Of a stretch of DNA of 64,000 nucleotides, positions 18,268 to 26,447 are shown one piece after another (within the stretch, counting starts at the first letter, position 1; every line of letters starts with the position of its first letter). Under the pieces are notes generated by a model. The model worked only from the letters and a program-made list of their open reading frames with translations. It had not been told where the DNA came from and did no database searches. Both the position numbers and the translations under genes were made by a program. The DNA is from an uncultured Agathobacter sp. (GTDB lineage Bacteria; Bacillota; Clostridia; Lachnospirales; Lachnospiraceae), in assembly GCA_934307695.1 (NCBI GenBank), contig CAKRCS010000002.1, positions 62,001-126,000 of the forward strand. The letters run 5' to 3'.

Positions 18268-19020
18268 TTATTCATATTTGAGGATTTCTTTTTTCAGCCG
18301 TACCATGATTTTCTTCTCCAGCCGCGAGATGTAGGACTGCGAAATTCCAAGGACATCCGCCACCTCCTTCTGCGTCATCTCCTTGTTATTCCTGCGGTTG
18401 ATTCCAAAACGCAGCTCAATAATCTGACGCTCCCTTCCGTTTAGCTTGCTTACGGCTTTCCGAAGCAGCTTCAGCTCCGCCTCGTTCTCCATATCGCGGT
18501 AGATGATATCCTCGTCCGTTCCAAGAATATCCGAAAGCAGCAGCTCGTTGCCGTCCCAGTCCACGTTGAGCGGCTCATCGATCGACACCTCAAGCTTCGT
18601 CTTGTTGGTTCGGCGCAGATACATCAGGATTTCATTCTCGATGCAGCGGGATGCGTATGTAGCAAGCTTGATCTTCTTATCCGGATTAAAGGTATTGATC
18701 CCCTTGATCAGTCCGATCGAGCCGATGGAGATCAGATCTTCCACGCAGATTCCCGTGTTTTCAAACTTCTTGGCAAGGTACACCACCAGTCGCAGATTAT
18801 GCGCAATCAGAAGATTTCTCGCTTCCTCCCTGCTCATGCCCGCAAGCACATTGCACTCCGGTTTCTCCGACAGCGCATACAAACACCGCTGTTCCTCCTC
18901 TGCCAGAAGCGGCGGCGGCAGCACCTCCGATCCTCCGATGTAAAATACCTCCGGCTGCTCCTGCCATCTTCTTTTCCACCCCTGCAGCCACTGCCGGATT
19001 TTCTTCAACCATTGCTTCAT
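18268..19020 (-). CDS. sigE: RNA polymerase sporulation sigma factor SigE (pro-form)
   Basis: Early mother-cell sigma factor, 250 aa. It has a basic amphipathic pro-sequence at residues 1-25 ([19 protein letters not shown]) that tethers the inactive form to the membrane until cleavage by SpoIIGA. Region 2 is [26 protein letters not shown] and region 4 carries the [22 protein letters not shown] helix-turn-helix. The start overlaps the spoIIGA stop by 4 bp, the usual coupled arrangement. Confidence 0.96.
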   Translation of the reverse strand: MKQWLKKIRQWLQGWKRRWQEQPEVFYIGGSEVLPPPLLAEEEQRCLYALSEKPECNVLAGMSREEARNLLIAHNLRLVVYLAKKFENTGICVEDLISIGSIGLIKGINTFNPDKKIKLATYASRCIENEILMYLRRTNKTKLEVSIDEPLNVDWDGNELLLSDILGTDEDIIYRDMENEAELKLLRKAVSKLNGRERQIIELRFGINRRNNKEMTQKEVADVLGISQSYISRLEKKIMVRLKKEILKYE

Positions 19021-19817
19021 ACCATTACCCCTTCCACATTTAAAATTACCTGATACGGCTTGTGCTCCAACAGCTGTTTTCCCGCACAGGCAACAACTGC
19101 TTTCGTTTTTTTCGCATCCCGGTGTTTCTCTAATGTATATAAAGCATCAATCTCATACAACGGAAGGATTCCGTCACTGTTTCCCAACGAGCAGTAGGAA
19201 GCGATCCCCGCAAAATCCCGCGCAGAGACCTTTAGTTCCTTGAACAGTTTTGCATCCACAATATGTACCGGACGGTTGCCCTCCGCCGTGTGCAGATGAT
19301 TGCCGGTATCCCACAAAGCGGTGCATTCGATCCGCTGACCATTGTGCTCAAGCACGACCACGCAGAGCTGCTCCCGCTTTTGCAGCTCCCGCTTGGCAAA
19401 CAGTACCGCCCTGCGCAGCGCAAGTGCACACAGTATTCCGATCCAGACTGGGATCTGTGGGATGTGAAACAGATTCTGCACCGCAGTAACTGTCCCTCCG
19501 AGTCCAAGCGCGACCACATACCCTAGGATCAGGCGGTGGCACCAGTCGCGGGGTGTACTCCTCCCAAACGCCCCTGCAAGCATTCCGGGGATAATCACCA
19601 GAAACGACGCGCCAAAATACATCGCATAGCTTTGTGTCAAAAGCAATATCCCAAGCTGTAAAATGCCTGCAATAAGGCTTGCCGCGAGCAGGCGCGCAGC
19701 CTGCCGCCATCGCACCACGCTCCCCGTTGCCATCGTAAGTTCCTTTACCATCCATAAGATGCATACATTCATCAGACAGCTCTGTATCAGAAACACATCC
19801 ACATAAAAGACATAAAT
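19017..19817 (-). CDS. spoIIGA: sigma-E processing peptidase SpoIIGA
   Basis: Membrane aspartic protease that activates pro-SigE. It has about five N-terminal membrane helices, then a soluble protease domain with the catalytic motif DTGN in [12 protein letters not shown]. The open frame extends back to 19925, but that extension runs through the ftsZ terminator hairpin and is unlikely to be translated. The best ribosome site (AAAGGGGG) precedes an ATT at 19817, giving 266 aa beginning [12 protein letters not shown], which aligns with the usual family start. A non-ATG start is therefore inferred. Confidence 0.88.
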   Translation of the reverse strand: MYVFYVDVFLIQSCLMNVCILWMVKELTMATGSVVRWRQAARLLAASLIAGILQLGILLLTQSYAMYFGASFLVIIPGMLAGAFGRSTPRDWCHRLILGYVVALGLGGTVTAVQNLFHIPQIPVWIGILCALALRRAVLFAKRELQKREQLCVVVLEHNGQRIECTALWDTGNHLHTAEGNRPVHIVDAKLFKELKVSARDFAGIASYCSLGNSDGILPLYEIDALYTLEKHRDAKKTKAVVACAGKQLLEHKPYQVILNVEGVMV

Positions 19818-19878
19818 GGCCTTATCCCCCTTTCCCGGTTCTTGTCTTCTTATGTTTGCATCACTGTTCCAATCATAC

Positions 19879-19915
19879 AAAAAGCCAGCTTTGATTTTTA
19901 TCAAAAGCTGGCTTC
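19879..19915 (-). terminator. ftsZ terminator
   Basis: On the minus strand AAGCCAGCTTTTGAT pairs with ATCAAAGCTGGCTT around AAAA, followed by TTTTTG. It lies between ftsZ and spoIIGA. Confidence 0.9.
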
Positions 19916-19940
19916 TTAAACACATAATTTATCAAGTTAT

Positions 19941-19947
19941 TTCGACA
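19941..19947 (-). promoter_or_regulatory. 0A box (Spo0A site) upstream of spoIIGA
   Basis: TGTCGAA on the minus strand is a perfect core 0A box, located four bases after the ftsZ stop codon and about 125 bp before the spoIIGA start. The spoIIG operon is a known Spo0A target. The position upstream of the ftsZ terminator is unusual, and no clear -10 element was picked out. Confidence 0.55.
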
Positions 19948-19950
19948 TGA

Positions 19951-21192
19951 TTATCGCTTAGAGTTCTTAAGGAAATCCGGGATATTGATCTCAACCGGCT
20001 TAACTGTGCTCTCCGGGCGAGGTGGTCTCTGGATTCCGCTGAGCGGTGTTGTCGGCGCCTGTGTCGGCATTGCAGTACGATTCACTCCTACGGTAGAGGT
20101 ATGTAATCCGTTTGTTGCAGCGGTGGCTGGACGGTTCATTCCTGCCACACCCGCTGTCGGGCGAGCAGCTGCCTGCTGTCCCTGATAATACTTCATCTGG
20201 TTGGATACGGAAGCTGCGGTTGCACCTGCCGGCTTTGCTCCTACATCCTCAAGACCGGTTGCGATAACGGTGATCGTTGCCTCATCGGTCATAGATTCGT
20301 CATACTTCGCACCGAAGATGATATTTGCCTCATCCCCTGCAAGATCCTGAACATAGCTTGCTGCATCGTTTGCATCCATAAGGGAGATATCTCCGGAAAT
20401 ATTGATGATAACGTGGGTTGCTCCGTTGATGGTTGTTTCAAGAAGCGGAGATGCAACTGCAAGCTTAACTGCCTCGATTGCCTTCTCATCGCCCTTGGCA
20501 CTGCCGATACCGATATGAGCCATACCCTTGTCCTTCATAACGGTCTGAACGTCTGCGAAGTCAAGGTTGATAAGAGCCGGAAGATTGATCAGGTCTGTGA
20601 TACCCTGAACTGCCTGCTGTAATACCTCATCTGCCTTCTTGAGTGCATCCGGCATGGTTGTCCTGCGGTCAACGATCTCTAACAGCTTATCATTCGGAAT
20701 AACGATAAGTGTATCTACATTCTCTTTCAGACGGTCAATACCGGAAATGGCATTGATCATACGCTGCTTCGCCTCGAACTTGAACGGCTTGGTTACAACA
20801 CCGACAGTAAGGATCCCCTGATCCTTTGCAATCTTGGCAACGACCGGTGCTGCACCGGTTCCGGTACCGCCACCCATACCACAGGTAACAAATACCATAT
20901 CTGCGCCCTTAACGGCTGCGGAAAGCTCCTCTGCGCTCTCCTCTGCTGCCTTTGCTCCGATCTCCGGCTGCGCCCCTGCTCCAAGTCCTTTTGTCAGCTT
21001 CTCACCGATCTGAATCAGTGTAGGAGCCTTACACAACTGTAATGCCTGCTTATCTGTATTGATACCGATGAACTCTACTCCACCAATATTCTCATCAATC
21101 ATTCGATTTACTGCATTATTACCAGCACCACCAACTCCGATAACAATAATTTTGGCACTAGCTTCCGCCTCTGTTGTTCTAATTTCCAGCAC
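19951..21192 (-). CDS. ftsZ: cell division protein FtsZ
   Basis: Tubulin-like GTPase that builds the division ring. It is 413 aa. The N-terminal nucleotide fold has [15 protein letters not shown] and the signature [15 protein letters not shown] around residues 105-120. A variable Ala/Pro/Thr-rich linker covers about residues 325-395, and the conserved C-terminal peptide IPDFLKN for FtsA/SepF/ZipA-type partners ends the protein. No ftsA lies next to it. It follows divIB with a 155-bp gap holding its own promoter. Confidence 0.97.
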   Translation of the reverse strand: MLEIRTTEAEASAKIIVIGVGGAGNNAVNRMIDENIGGVEFIGINTDKQALQLCKAPTLIQIGEKLTKGLGAGAQPEIGAKAAEESAEELSAAVKGADMVFVTCGMGGGTGTGAAPVVAKIAKDQGILTVGVVTKPFKFEAKQRMINAISGIDRLKENVDTLIVIPNDKLLEIVDRRTTMPDALKKADEVLQQAVQGITDLINLPALINLDFADVQTVMKDKGMAHIGIGSAKGDEKAIEAVKLAVASPLLETTINGATHVIINISGDISLMDANDAASYVQDLAGDEANIIFGAKYDESMTDEATITVIATGLEDVGAKPAGATAASVSNQMKYYQGQQAAARPTAGVAGMNRPATAATNGLHTSTVGVNRTAMPTQAPTTPLSGIQRPPRPESTVKPVEINIPDFLKNSKR

Positions 21193-21280
21193 GGGCTCTT
21201 CCTCCTCTTTTTCCTCACAAATATTTATTCCATCTTTTTCGTCCCATTGAAAAGGGCATAAAAAGGCTTATTTTTAATCA

Positions 21281-21309
21281 TATAGATTATAATATAGTTT
21301 TTCTGTCAA
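21281..21309 (-). promoter_or_regulatory. candidate ftsZ promoter
   Basis: On the minus strand TTGACA (21309-21304) is followed after 17 bp by TCTATA (21286-21281), in an AT-rich gap between divIB and ftsZ. Confidence 0.5.
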
Positions 21310-21348
21310 ATAATCAACACAATTTTATCATTTTTTCTAATTTTAAAG

Positions 21349-22095
21349 TTATTCGTCCTTGTCAAAAATGATATTGGTGTTTTCTTCTGTCCAATTTTCA
21401 AGATGAAGCACCCCGCTCTCCCCCGAAAGCTGCGGTAAGATCTTGCCGATCCGCTCTACCTTCTGCGTCAGAAGCCCGGTCGATCCCATCTGTACCCAGA
21501 TGTCCCCATACACTAAGATCGGGGAGTCATCCCGTCCGTAGAGTATACTGTCCGGAATCAGCGCCTTGCGCTTTAGCGCCTGCGTCAGTGTCAGGAGCTC
21601 CTTCGTGATATTCTTGCCGATCGGAAGCTGCTCATACAGCACAACGCCATCGCAGGATAAGCCCTCAATGCGCGGAATGCCCTCGATAATGTCATTTGAC
21701 ATCTCCACCACAAAGCCATCCTTGTCAAAATAGGCGTTCTGCCCCGCCTCCTCCACATAGAGGTAGCCCACGATTCCCTTTTCGTACACCGTCACATGGA
21801 GCGTGTGCGGATTTTTCAAGGTGACATCCATCGTATCGATAAATGGTACATTCTCGACTTTTTTGATGCGGTACTTCAAAAAGACGTACAGCGAGTTCCA
21901 CGAATACTTATCATTTAAGATCGTGCCTGAGATCATCGAATCCTCGTACAGCTCATTGCCCTCGATCTGTACATTCTCCACGGTAAACACCTTGATGACC
22001 ACAAGTGCGGCAGCCGCCAGCACAAGCAGAAACACCAAAAATCCGATCAGTTTTCTCTTTCTGCGTCTTTTACGTTTACGTTCTTCTTTTATCAT
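21349..22095 (-). CDS. divIB: cell division protein DivIB/FtsQ
   Basis: Bitopic division protein of 248 aa. A basic cytoplasmic N-terminus (KEERKRKRRRKRK) precedes one membrane helix (LIGFLVFLLVLAAAALVVI). A POTRA domain follows (VFTVENVQIEGNELYEDSMI) and then the FtsQ/DivIB domain (NPHTLHVTVYEK). It is 3 bp downstream of ftsW in the dcw operon. Confidence 0.92.
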   Translation of the reverse strand: MIKEERKRKRRRKRKLIGFLVFLLVLAAAALVVIKVFTVENVQIEGNELYEDSMISGTILNDKYSWNSLYVFLKYRIKKVENVPFIDTMDVTLKNPHTLHVTVYEKGIVGYLYVEEAGQNAYFDKDGFVVEMSNDIIEGIPRIEGLSCDGVVLYEQLPIGKNITKELLTLTQALKRKALIPDSILYGRDDSPILVYGDIWVQMGSTGLLTQKVERIGKILPQLSGESGVLHLENWTEENTNIIFDKDE

Positions 22096-22097
22096 AG

Positions 22098-23225
22098 CTA
22101 TTCTTCCATTGTCTCCAGTCGAATCCCCCTCGATACGCCAAGTACCAGCCCCATCTCCGACATTAAGAACACGACCGACGTACCTCCGTAACTGATGAAC
22201 GGCAGGGTTACACCGGTATTCGGGATCGTATTTGTAACAACCGCGATATTTAAGATAACCTGGATTGCAATGTGCGACATGACACCGGTTACCAGAAGTG
22301 AACCAAACAGGTCACGCGCATTATTTGCGATCACCATCATGCGCCACAGCAAAAGTATGTACAGCAGGATCACACAGATCGCGCCGAAAAGCCCCAGCTC
22401 CTCGCAGATGATCGTAAAGATCATATCGTTCATGGACTCCGGTACGTTTCCGAGCTTCTGCAGGCTGGCTCCGAGTCCCTTGCCGAAAAGCTTTCCGGAA
22501 CCGATCGCGTAAAGTCCCTGCATCGTCTGATAGCCCTTGTCTCCCGCCGTCTCCGGATGCAGCCACGCCTCGATTCGTCCGCCTCGGTAGGTTGCCAGCG
22601 AGATGAACAAAACGACGAATGCCACACCGCCCGCGGCGATTCCGAAGAACGGTTTGTATTTCGGGCTTGCCACAAACAGCATACAGACGGCGATTCCCAC
22701 AACGATGATCGCGGTACTTAAGTTCGAGTAAGCGATCACACCACATATTGGAATCAGCATGACAAGTACCTTCAGCAGATTCTTTGTCTTGTTCATCTGC
22801 TTTGGAATCCGGTCAATTACCATTGCCAGAAAGATAATGATGGCAAGCTTGGCAAACTCCGATGGTTGGAACTGGATCGGTCCAATCTTGATCCATCGTG
22901 TGGAATTGTTCCGCTCAACACCAAGTCCTGGAATAAATACCGCAAAGCATAGCAGAAAAGACATCAGATAGATCAGTATCCCAAACTTTTTCCAGACACG
23001 GTAATCCACCGCAATAAAGAAAATCATCGGTACAAGTCCAAGTACAAATGCCTTTATCTGCGCCCTCAGATAATACGCACTATCACCAAATTTGTTGGTT
23101 GCCGTATAGGAACTGGAGCTATAAAGCATTACCAGTCCAAATCCGATCAAAACGATCAGGATAAACAGCATATTGTAATCAAAATACGAAGCAGTTCTCT
23201 TTCTCTGCGTCTTCTGCCTTGCCAT
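22098..23225 (-). CDS. ftsW: SEDS-family glycosyltransferase FtsW/SpoVE
   Basis: Polytopic peptidoglycan polymerase of 375 aa with about ten membrane helices. Conserved SEDS blocks include the catalytic loop NNSTRWIKIGPIQFQPSEFAK and the C-terminal NTGVTLPFISYGGTS. It works with the class B PBPs encoded upstream. In sporulators this locus can correspond to either ftsW or spoVE, which cannot be separated by eye. Confidence 0.94.
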   Translation of the reverse strand: MARQKTQRKRTASYFDYNMLFILIVLIGFGLVMLYSSSSYTATNKFGDSAYYLRAQIKAFVLGLVPMIFFIAVDYRVWKKFGILIYLMSFLLCFAVFIPGLGVERNNSTRWIKIGPIQFQPSEFAKLAIIIFLAMVIDRIPKQMNKTKNLLKVLVMLIPICGVIAYSNLSTAIIVVGIAVCMLFVASPKYKPFFGIAAGGVAFVVLFISLATYRGGRIEAWLHPETAGDKGYQTMQGLYAIGSGKLFGKGLGASLQKLGNVPESMNDMIFTIICEELGLFGAICVILLYILLLWRMMVIANNARDLFGSLLVTGVMSHIAIQVILNIAVVTNTIPNTGVTLPFISYGGTSVVFLMSEMGLVLGVSRGIRLETMEE

Positions 23226-23227
23226 AT

Positions 23228-24589
23228 CTACTCCTCTAAGCTGCGAACAATTTCTTTAAAGATTCTTCCTCTTTCCTCATAGTTGGCAAACATTCCCCAG
23301 CTCGCGCATGCCGGCGACAAAAGCACCGCATCCCCGCTTTGTGCCTGCTCATAGCAGAACCGGATTGCTTCCTCAAAGGTATCAAACAGGACCACATCCG
23401 TAAAGCCGTGCCTGTATGCACACTGCCTGATCTTCTCCGCGGTCTGTCCGATCAGAACCAGCTTTTTGACCTTTCCGTCAAATGCCTCGATCCACTCGTC
23501 ATACTCGGACTGCTTATCGTAACCGCCGCCGATCAGATAGGTCGGGCGGTTCATCGCACGGATGCCCTGGATTGCCGCATCCGGATTGGTACCCTTGGAA
23601 TCATTATAAAACTTGACGCCGCGCTTCTCCGTAACATACTCGATCCGGTGCTCCACCGCCGTAAACTGCTTTAATACCGTTACGATCTTTTCCATCGGGA
23701 CTCCGTAGCTTACCGCCATCGCGCACGCTGCCATGACATTCTCATAGTTGTGCCTGCCTAAAAGCTGTAATTCGTCCACCGCGATCACATGTGTCTTCTG
23801 TCCGTCATGGGCGTAGCAGATGTTGTCATTCTCCAGATAGAAACCCTCCTTAAGCACGCGCCTGCTGCTGAAAAATACCACGCTTGCCGGGCATTCGTCC
23901 GCGAAGCGGCGCAGCTCCTCATCCTCATAATTGAGGACGCAGGTATCCTCTCTGGTCTGGTTCTTCGTGATGCTCTCTTTTGTCTTGATATAGCACTCCA
24001 TCGTGTGATGGCGGTTCAGATGATCCGGCGTGATATTTAAGATCGCGGAAACCTTCGGTGCAAAAGCGTGTGTCGTTTCAAGCTGGAAGCTTGAGATCTC
24101 AGCCACCGTCACCGTCTCATCCGTGGTGTCGGCTGCGACTGAGGTGTACGGGATACCGATGTTGCCTACGATCTTCACATCGGAATACACACTCTTCATG
24201 ATCGCACCCGTAAGCGCCGTTGTGGTAGTCTTGCCGTTCGTTCCGGTGATGGCGATGACATCGCCCCTGCCAAAATAATATGCCAGCTCGATCTCGCCCC
24301 AGATTGCAATGCCCTTGTCGCGCATCGCATTTACCATCGGAAGATCCGTCGGCACGCCCGGACTTAACACCGCTACTCCAAATCCATCCATCTCTGCCTC
24401 GGTCAGCTCACCGAGAATAAGCGGAACCTCCCACAATGCCGGACTCTTTTCGTATAATTTTGCTGTGTCAAGATCTTTATTACCGTCAAAGATCGTAACC
24501 TCTGCGCCCTTTTTCAATAAAAGCTCTGCCGCTGCGATCCCGCTGATCCCGGTTCCGACAACCAATACCCTTTGTTCTTCGATCTTCAT
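23228..24589 (-). CDS. murD: UDP-N-acetylmuramoyl-L-alanine:D-glutamate ligase
   Basis: Cytoplasmic Mur ligase that adds D-glutamate to UDP-MurNAc-L-Ala. It is 453 aa. It has an N-terminal Rossmann domain (LVVGTGISGIAAAELL), the ATP-binding motif ITGTNGKTTTTALTG near residue 113, a NITPDHLNRH block and the KGTNPDAAIQGI segment of the third domain. It lies 3 bp before ftsW. The usual upstream neighbour mraY is absent; the 62-bp gap to the PBP gene holds nothing else. Confidence 0.96.
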   Translation of the reverse strand: MKIEEQRVLVVGTGISGIAAAELLLKKGAEVTIFDGNKDLDTAKLYEKSPALWEVPLILGELTEAEMDGFGVAVLSPGVPTDLPMVNAMRDKGIAIWGEIELAYYFGRGDVIAITGTNGKTTTTALTGAIMKSVYSDVKIVGNIGIPYTSVAADTTDETVTVAEISSFQLETTHAFAPKVSAILNITPDHLNRHHTMECYIKTKESITKNQTREDTCVLNYEDEELRRFADECPASVVFFSSRRVLKEGFYLENDNICYAHDGQKTHVIAVDELQLLGRHNYENVMAACAMAVSYGVPMEKIVTVLKQFTAVEHRIEYVTEKRGVKFYNDSKGTNPDAAIQGIRAMNRPTYLIGGGYDKQSEYDEWIEAFDGKVKKLVLIGQTAEKIRQCAYRHGFTDVVLFDTFEEAIRFCYEQAQSGDAVLLSPACASWGMFANYEERGRIFKEIVRSLEE

Positions 24590-24651
24590 TCTTACGCCTC
24601 CTAAGCTCCTGTCCCATTATCAATAGTGTTAGTATACGTTATTTCATTTTT

Positions 24652-26364
24652 TTATTCAAGGTAAGGCAGGATGTTTTCAAAGATTTCCCGCGCCACCGGT
24701 GCCGCGATCGTGCCGCCGTAATAGATTCCGGACGGGTTGCGGATGATCACCATGACAAGGACGTTCGGCTCCTCCGCCGGGGCAAAGCCCACAAACGAAG
24801 CGATATACTTGTGGTCCGAACGTGGAAGTGTCTGTGAGGTTGCTGTCTTGCCGCCGATCTCGCAGCCCTCGATATACGCCTTTTTTCCGCCGCCCTCCTC
24901 CACAACATACTGAAGCAGCGTGCGCATCGTAAGGGAGGTTTCCCCGCTGCAGATTGTCTCGCCCGCGTCGTAGGAAAACACCTCCTTCGTGCTGCCATCC
25001 GTGCCGGACACCGCCTTGCCAAAATGCGGTGTCACCCGGTGTCCTCCGTTGATCAGGGAGGATACTGTCGTTGCCATCTGGATCGGTGTGATCTGGAACG
25101 ACTGCCCGAATGACATTGTTGCAAGCTCCACCGGACCGATCGCATCCAGCGAATGCATGATCGTGGCTGCCTCACCCGGCAGGTCGATCCCGGTCCTGGT
25201 AAAAAGTCCGAACTGCTTCATATAATTATAGTAGCGCTCCGCGCCCAGCCGAAGCCCTAATGTAATAAAGACGGGATTGCATGAATTTCCCAGTGCCTGC
25301 CGGAAGTCCTCCGAACCATGTCCTGTCGTCTTATGGCACCGGATTCTTCGATCCTCCACCACGATATATCCCGGACAGTAGAAATGTTCATCCAGTGACA
25401 CCAGCTTCTCCTCCAGAGACGCCGCCGTAGTCACCGTCTTAAAGATCGATCCCGGCTCATAGGTATCGCTGACGCACCAGTTGCGCCACATCTGGTTCTG
25501 GTATTTGTTCTCCTCCGAGGTTCCCGCGTACATCTGATAATCCTCGATCAGCGTAAACGGCTCGTTCAGATCGTATTCCGGGTAATCCACCATCGCGTAG
25601 ATCTCGCCGTTCTGTGGGTTCATGACGATGATCTCCACACCGTCGGCATCCTTTTGGATATATGCCTTCTGTGCCGCCTGTGTGCAGTACATCTGGATGT
25701 TGTAGTCTAACGTCGTTACCAGATCATTTCCGTTTTCTGGCTCGATCCGCTCCTCCACCGCGTTTTTCACCTCGACACCGCGCGCGTCCGTATAGGTCAG
25801 AATGGTTCCGTTTTTCCCTTGTAAATAGCTGTCGTAGGTTACCTCAAGTCCTAAGATTCCCTGATTGTCACCTCCGGTAAATCCGAGCACCTTGGACGCC
25901 AGCGTCCCGTATGGATAGGTGCGTTTATAATCCTCGTCCACCTTTACCCCGGAATATCCATAGGCGAGTATCCGGTCGCCGGTCTCCTTATCCACATTGC
26001 TTGCGATCCGCTCGATGGAGCTGTATTTTTCCACACGTTTTCGCACGCGCTCCTCGGACAGTCCGAGTTCCTCCACAAGCATTGCAATGACCGCCTCCGG
26101 GTCTTTGATCTGGTTGTGGATTACAGAGATTGTACACACGGACCGGTTGGATGCGAGCACCACACCGTTTCTGTCAAGTATCCTGCCTCTCGCCGCCTTG
26201 ATGCTGCGTTCCCTCTGCTGCAGATCCGTGGCAAGCGTGCTGTAATACTCCGAGCGGAAAACCATCAGATACACCAGCCGCCCACACAGACCGATCGCGC
26301 AGAAAAAGATCACCATGAACATAACATACCGCTTTTTCCGATAGCGCGTCAGATTTCTTTCCAT
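24652..26364 (-). CDS. class B penicillin-binding protein (FtsI/SpoVD type)
   Basis: Membrane-anchored transpeptidase of 570 aa. N-terminal membrane helix at residues 13-33, dimerisation domain, then the penicillin-binding domain. The active-site motif SIFK is in YEPGSIFKTVTTAA and SCN is in LGNSCNPVF. The third motif reads KTA (GGKTATSQT) instead of the usual KTG. No PASTA domains are seen. It is the second of two tandem class B PBPs; one is probably for vegetative division and one for spores, but which is which is not clear. Confidence 0.93.
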   Translation of the reverse strand: MERNLTRYRKKRYVMFMVIFFCAIGLCGRLVYLMVFRSEYYSTLATDLQQRERSIKAARGRILDRNGVVLASNRSVCTISVIHNQIKDPEAVIAMLVEELGLSEERVRKRVEKYSSIERIASNVDKETGDRILAYGYSGVKVDEDYKRTYPYGTLASKVLGFTGGDNQGILGLEVTYDSYLQGKNGTILTYTDARGVEVKNAVEERIEPENGNDLVTTLDYNIQMYCTQAAQKAYIQKDADGVEIIVMNPQNGEIYAMVDYPEYDLNEPFTLIEDYQMYAGTSEENKYQNQMWRNWCVSDTYEPGSIFKTVTTAASLEEKLVSLDEHFYCPGYIVVEDRRIRCHKTTGHGSEDFRQALGNSCNPVFITLGLRLGAERYYNYMKQFGLFTRTGIDLPGEAATIMHSLDAIGPVELATMSFGQSFQITPIQMATTVSSLINGGHRVTPHFGKAVSGTDGSTKEVFSYDAGETICSGETSLTMRTLLQYVVEEGGGKKAYIEGCEIGGKTATSQTLPRSDHKYIASFVGFAPAEEPNVLVMVIIRNPSGIYYGGTIAAPVAREIFENILPYLE

Positions 26365-26447
26365 ACAAAAACCTCATAACCACCAGTTAAAGTGTTGCTA
26401 TCATTCTATGTTGGCAGTTATGAGGTTATTCTTTTGTGCTGTTCTCT

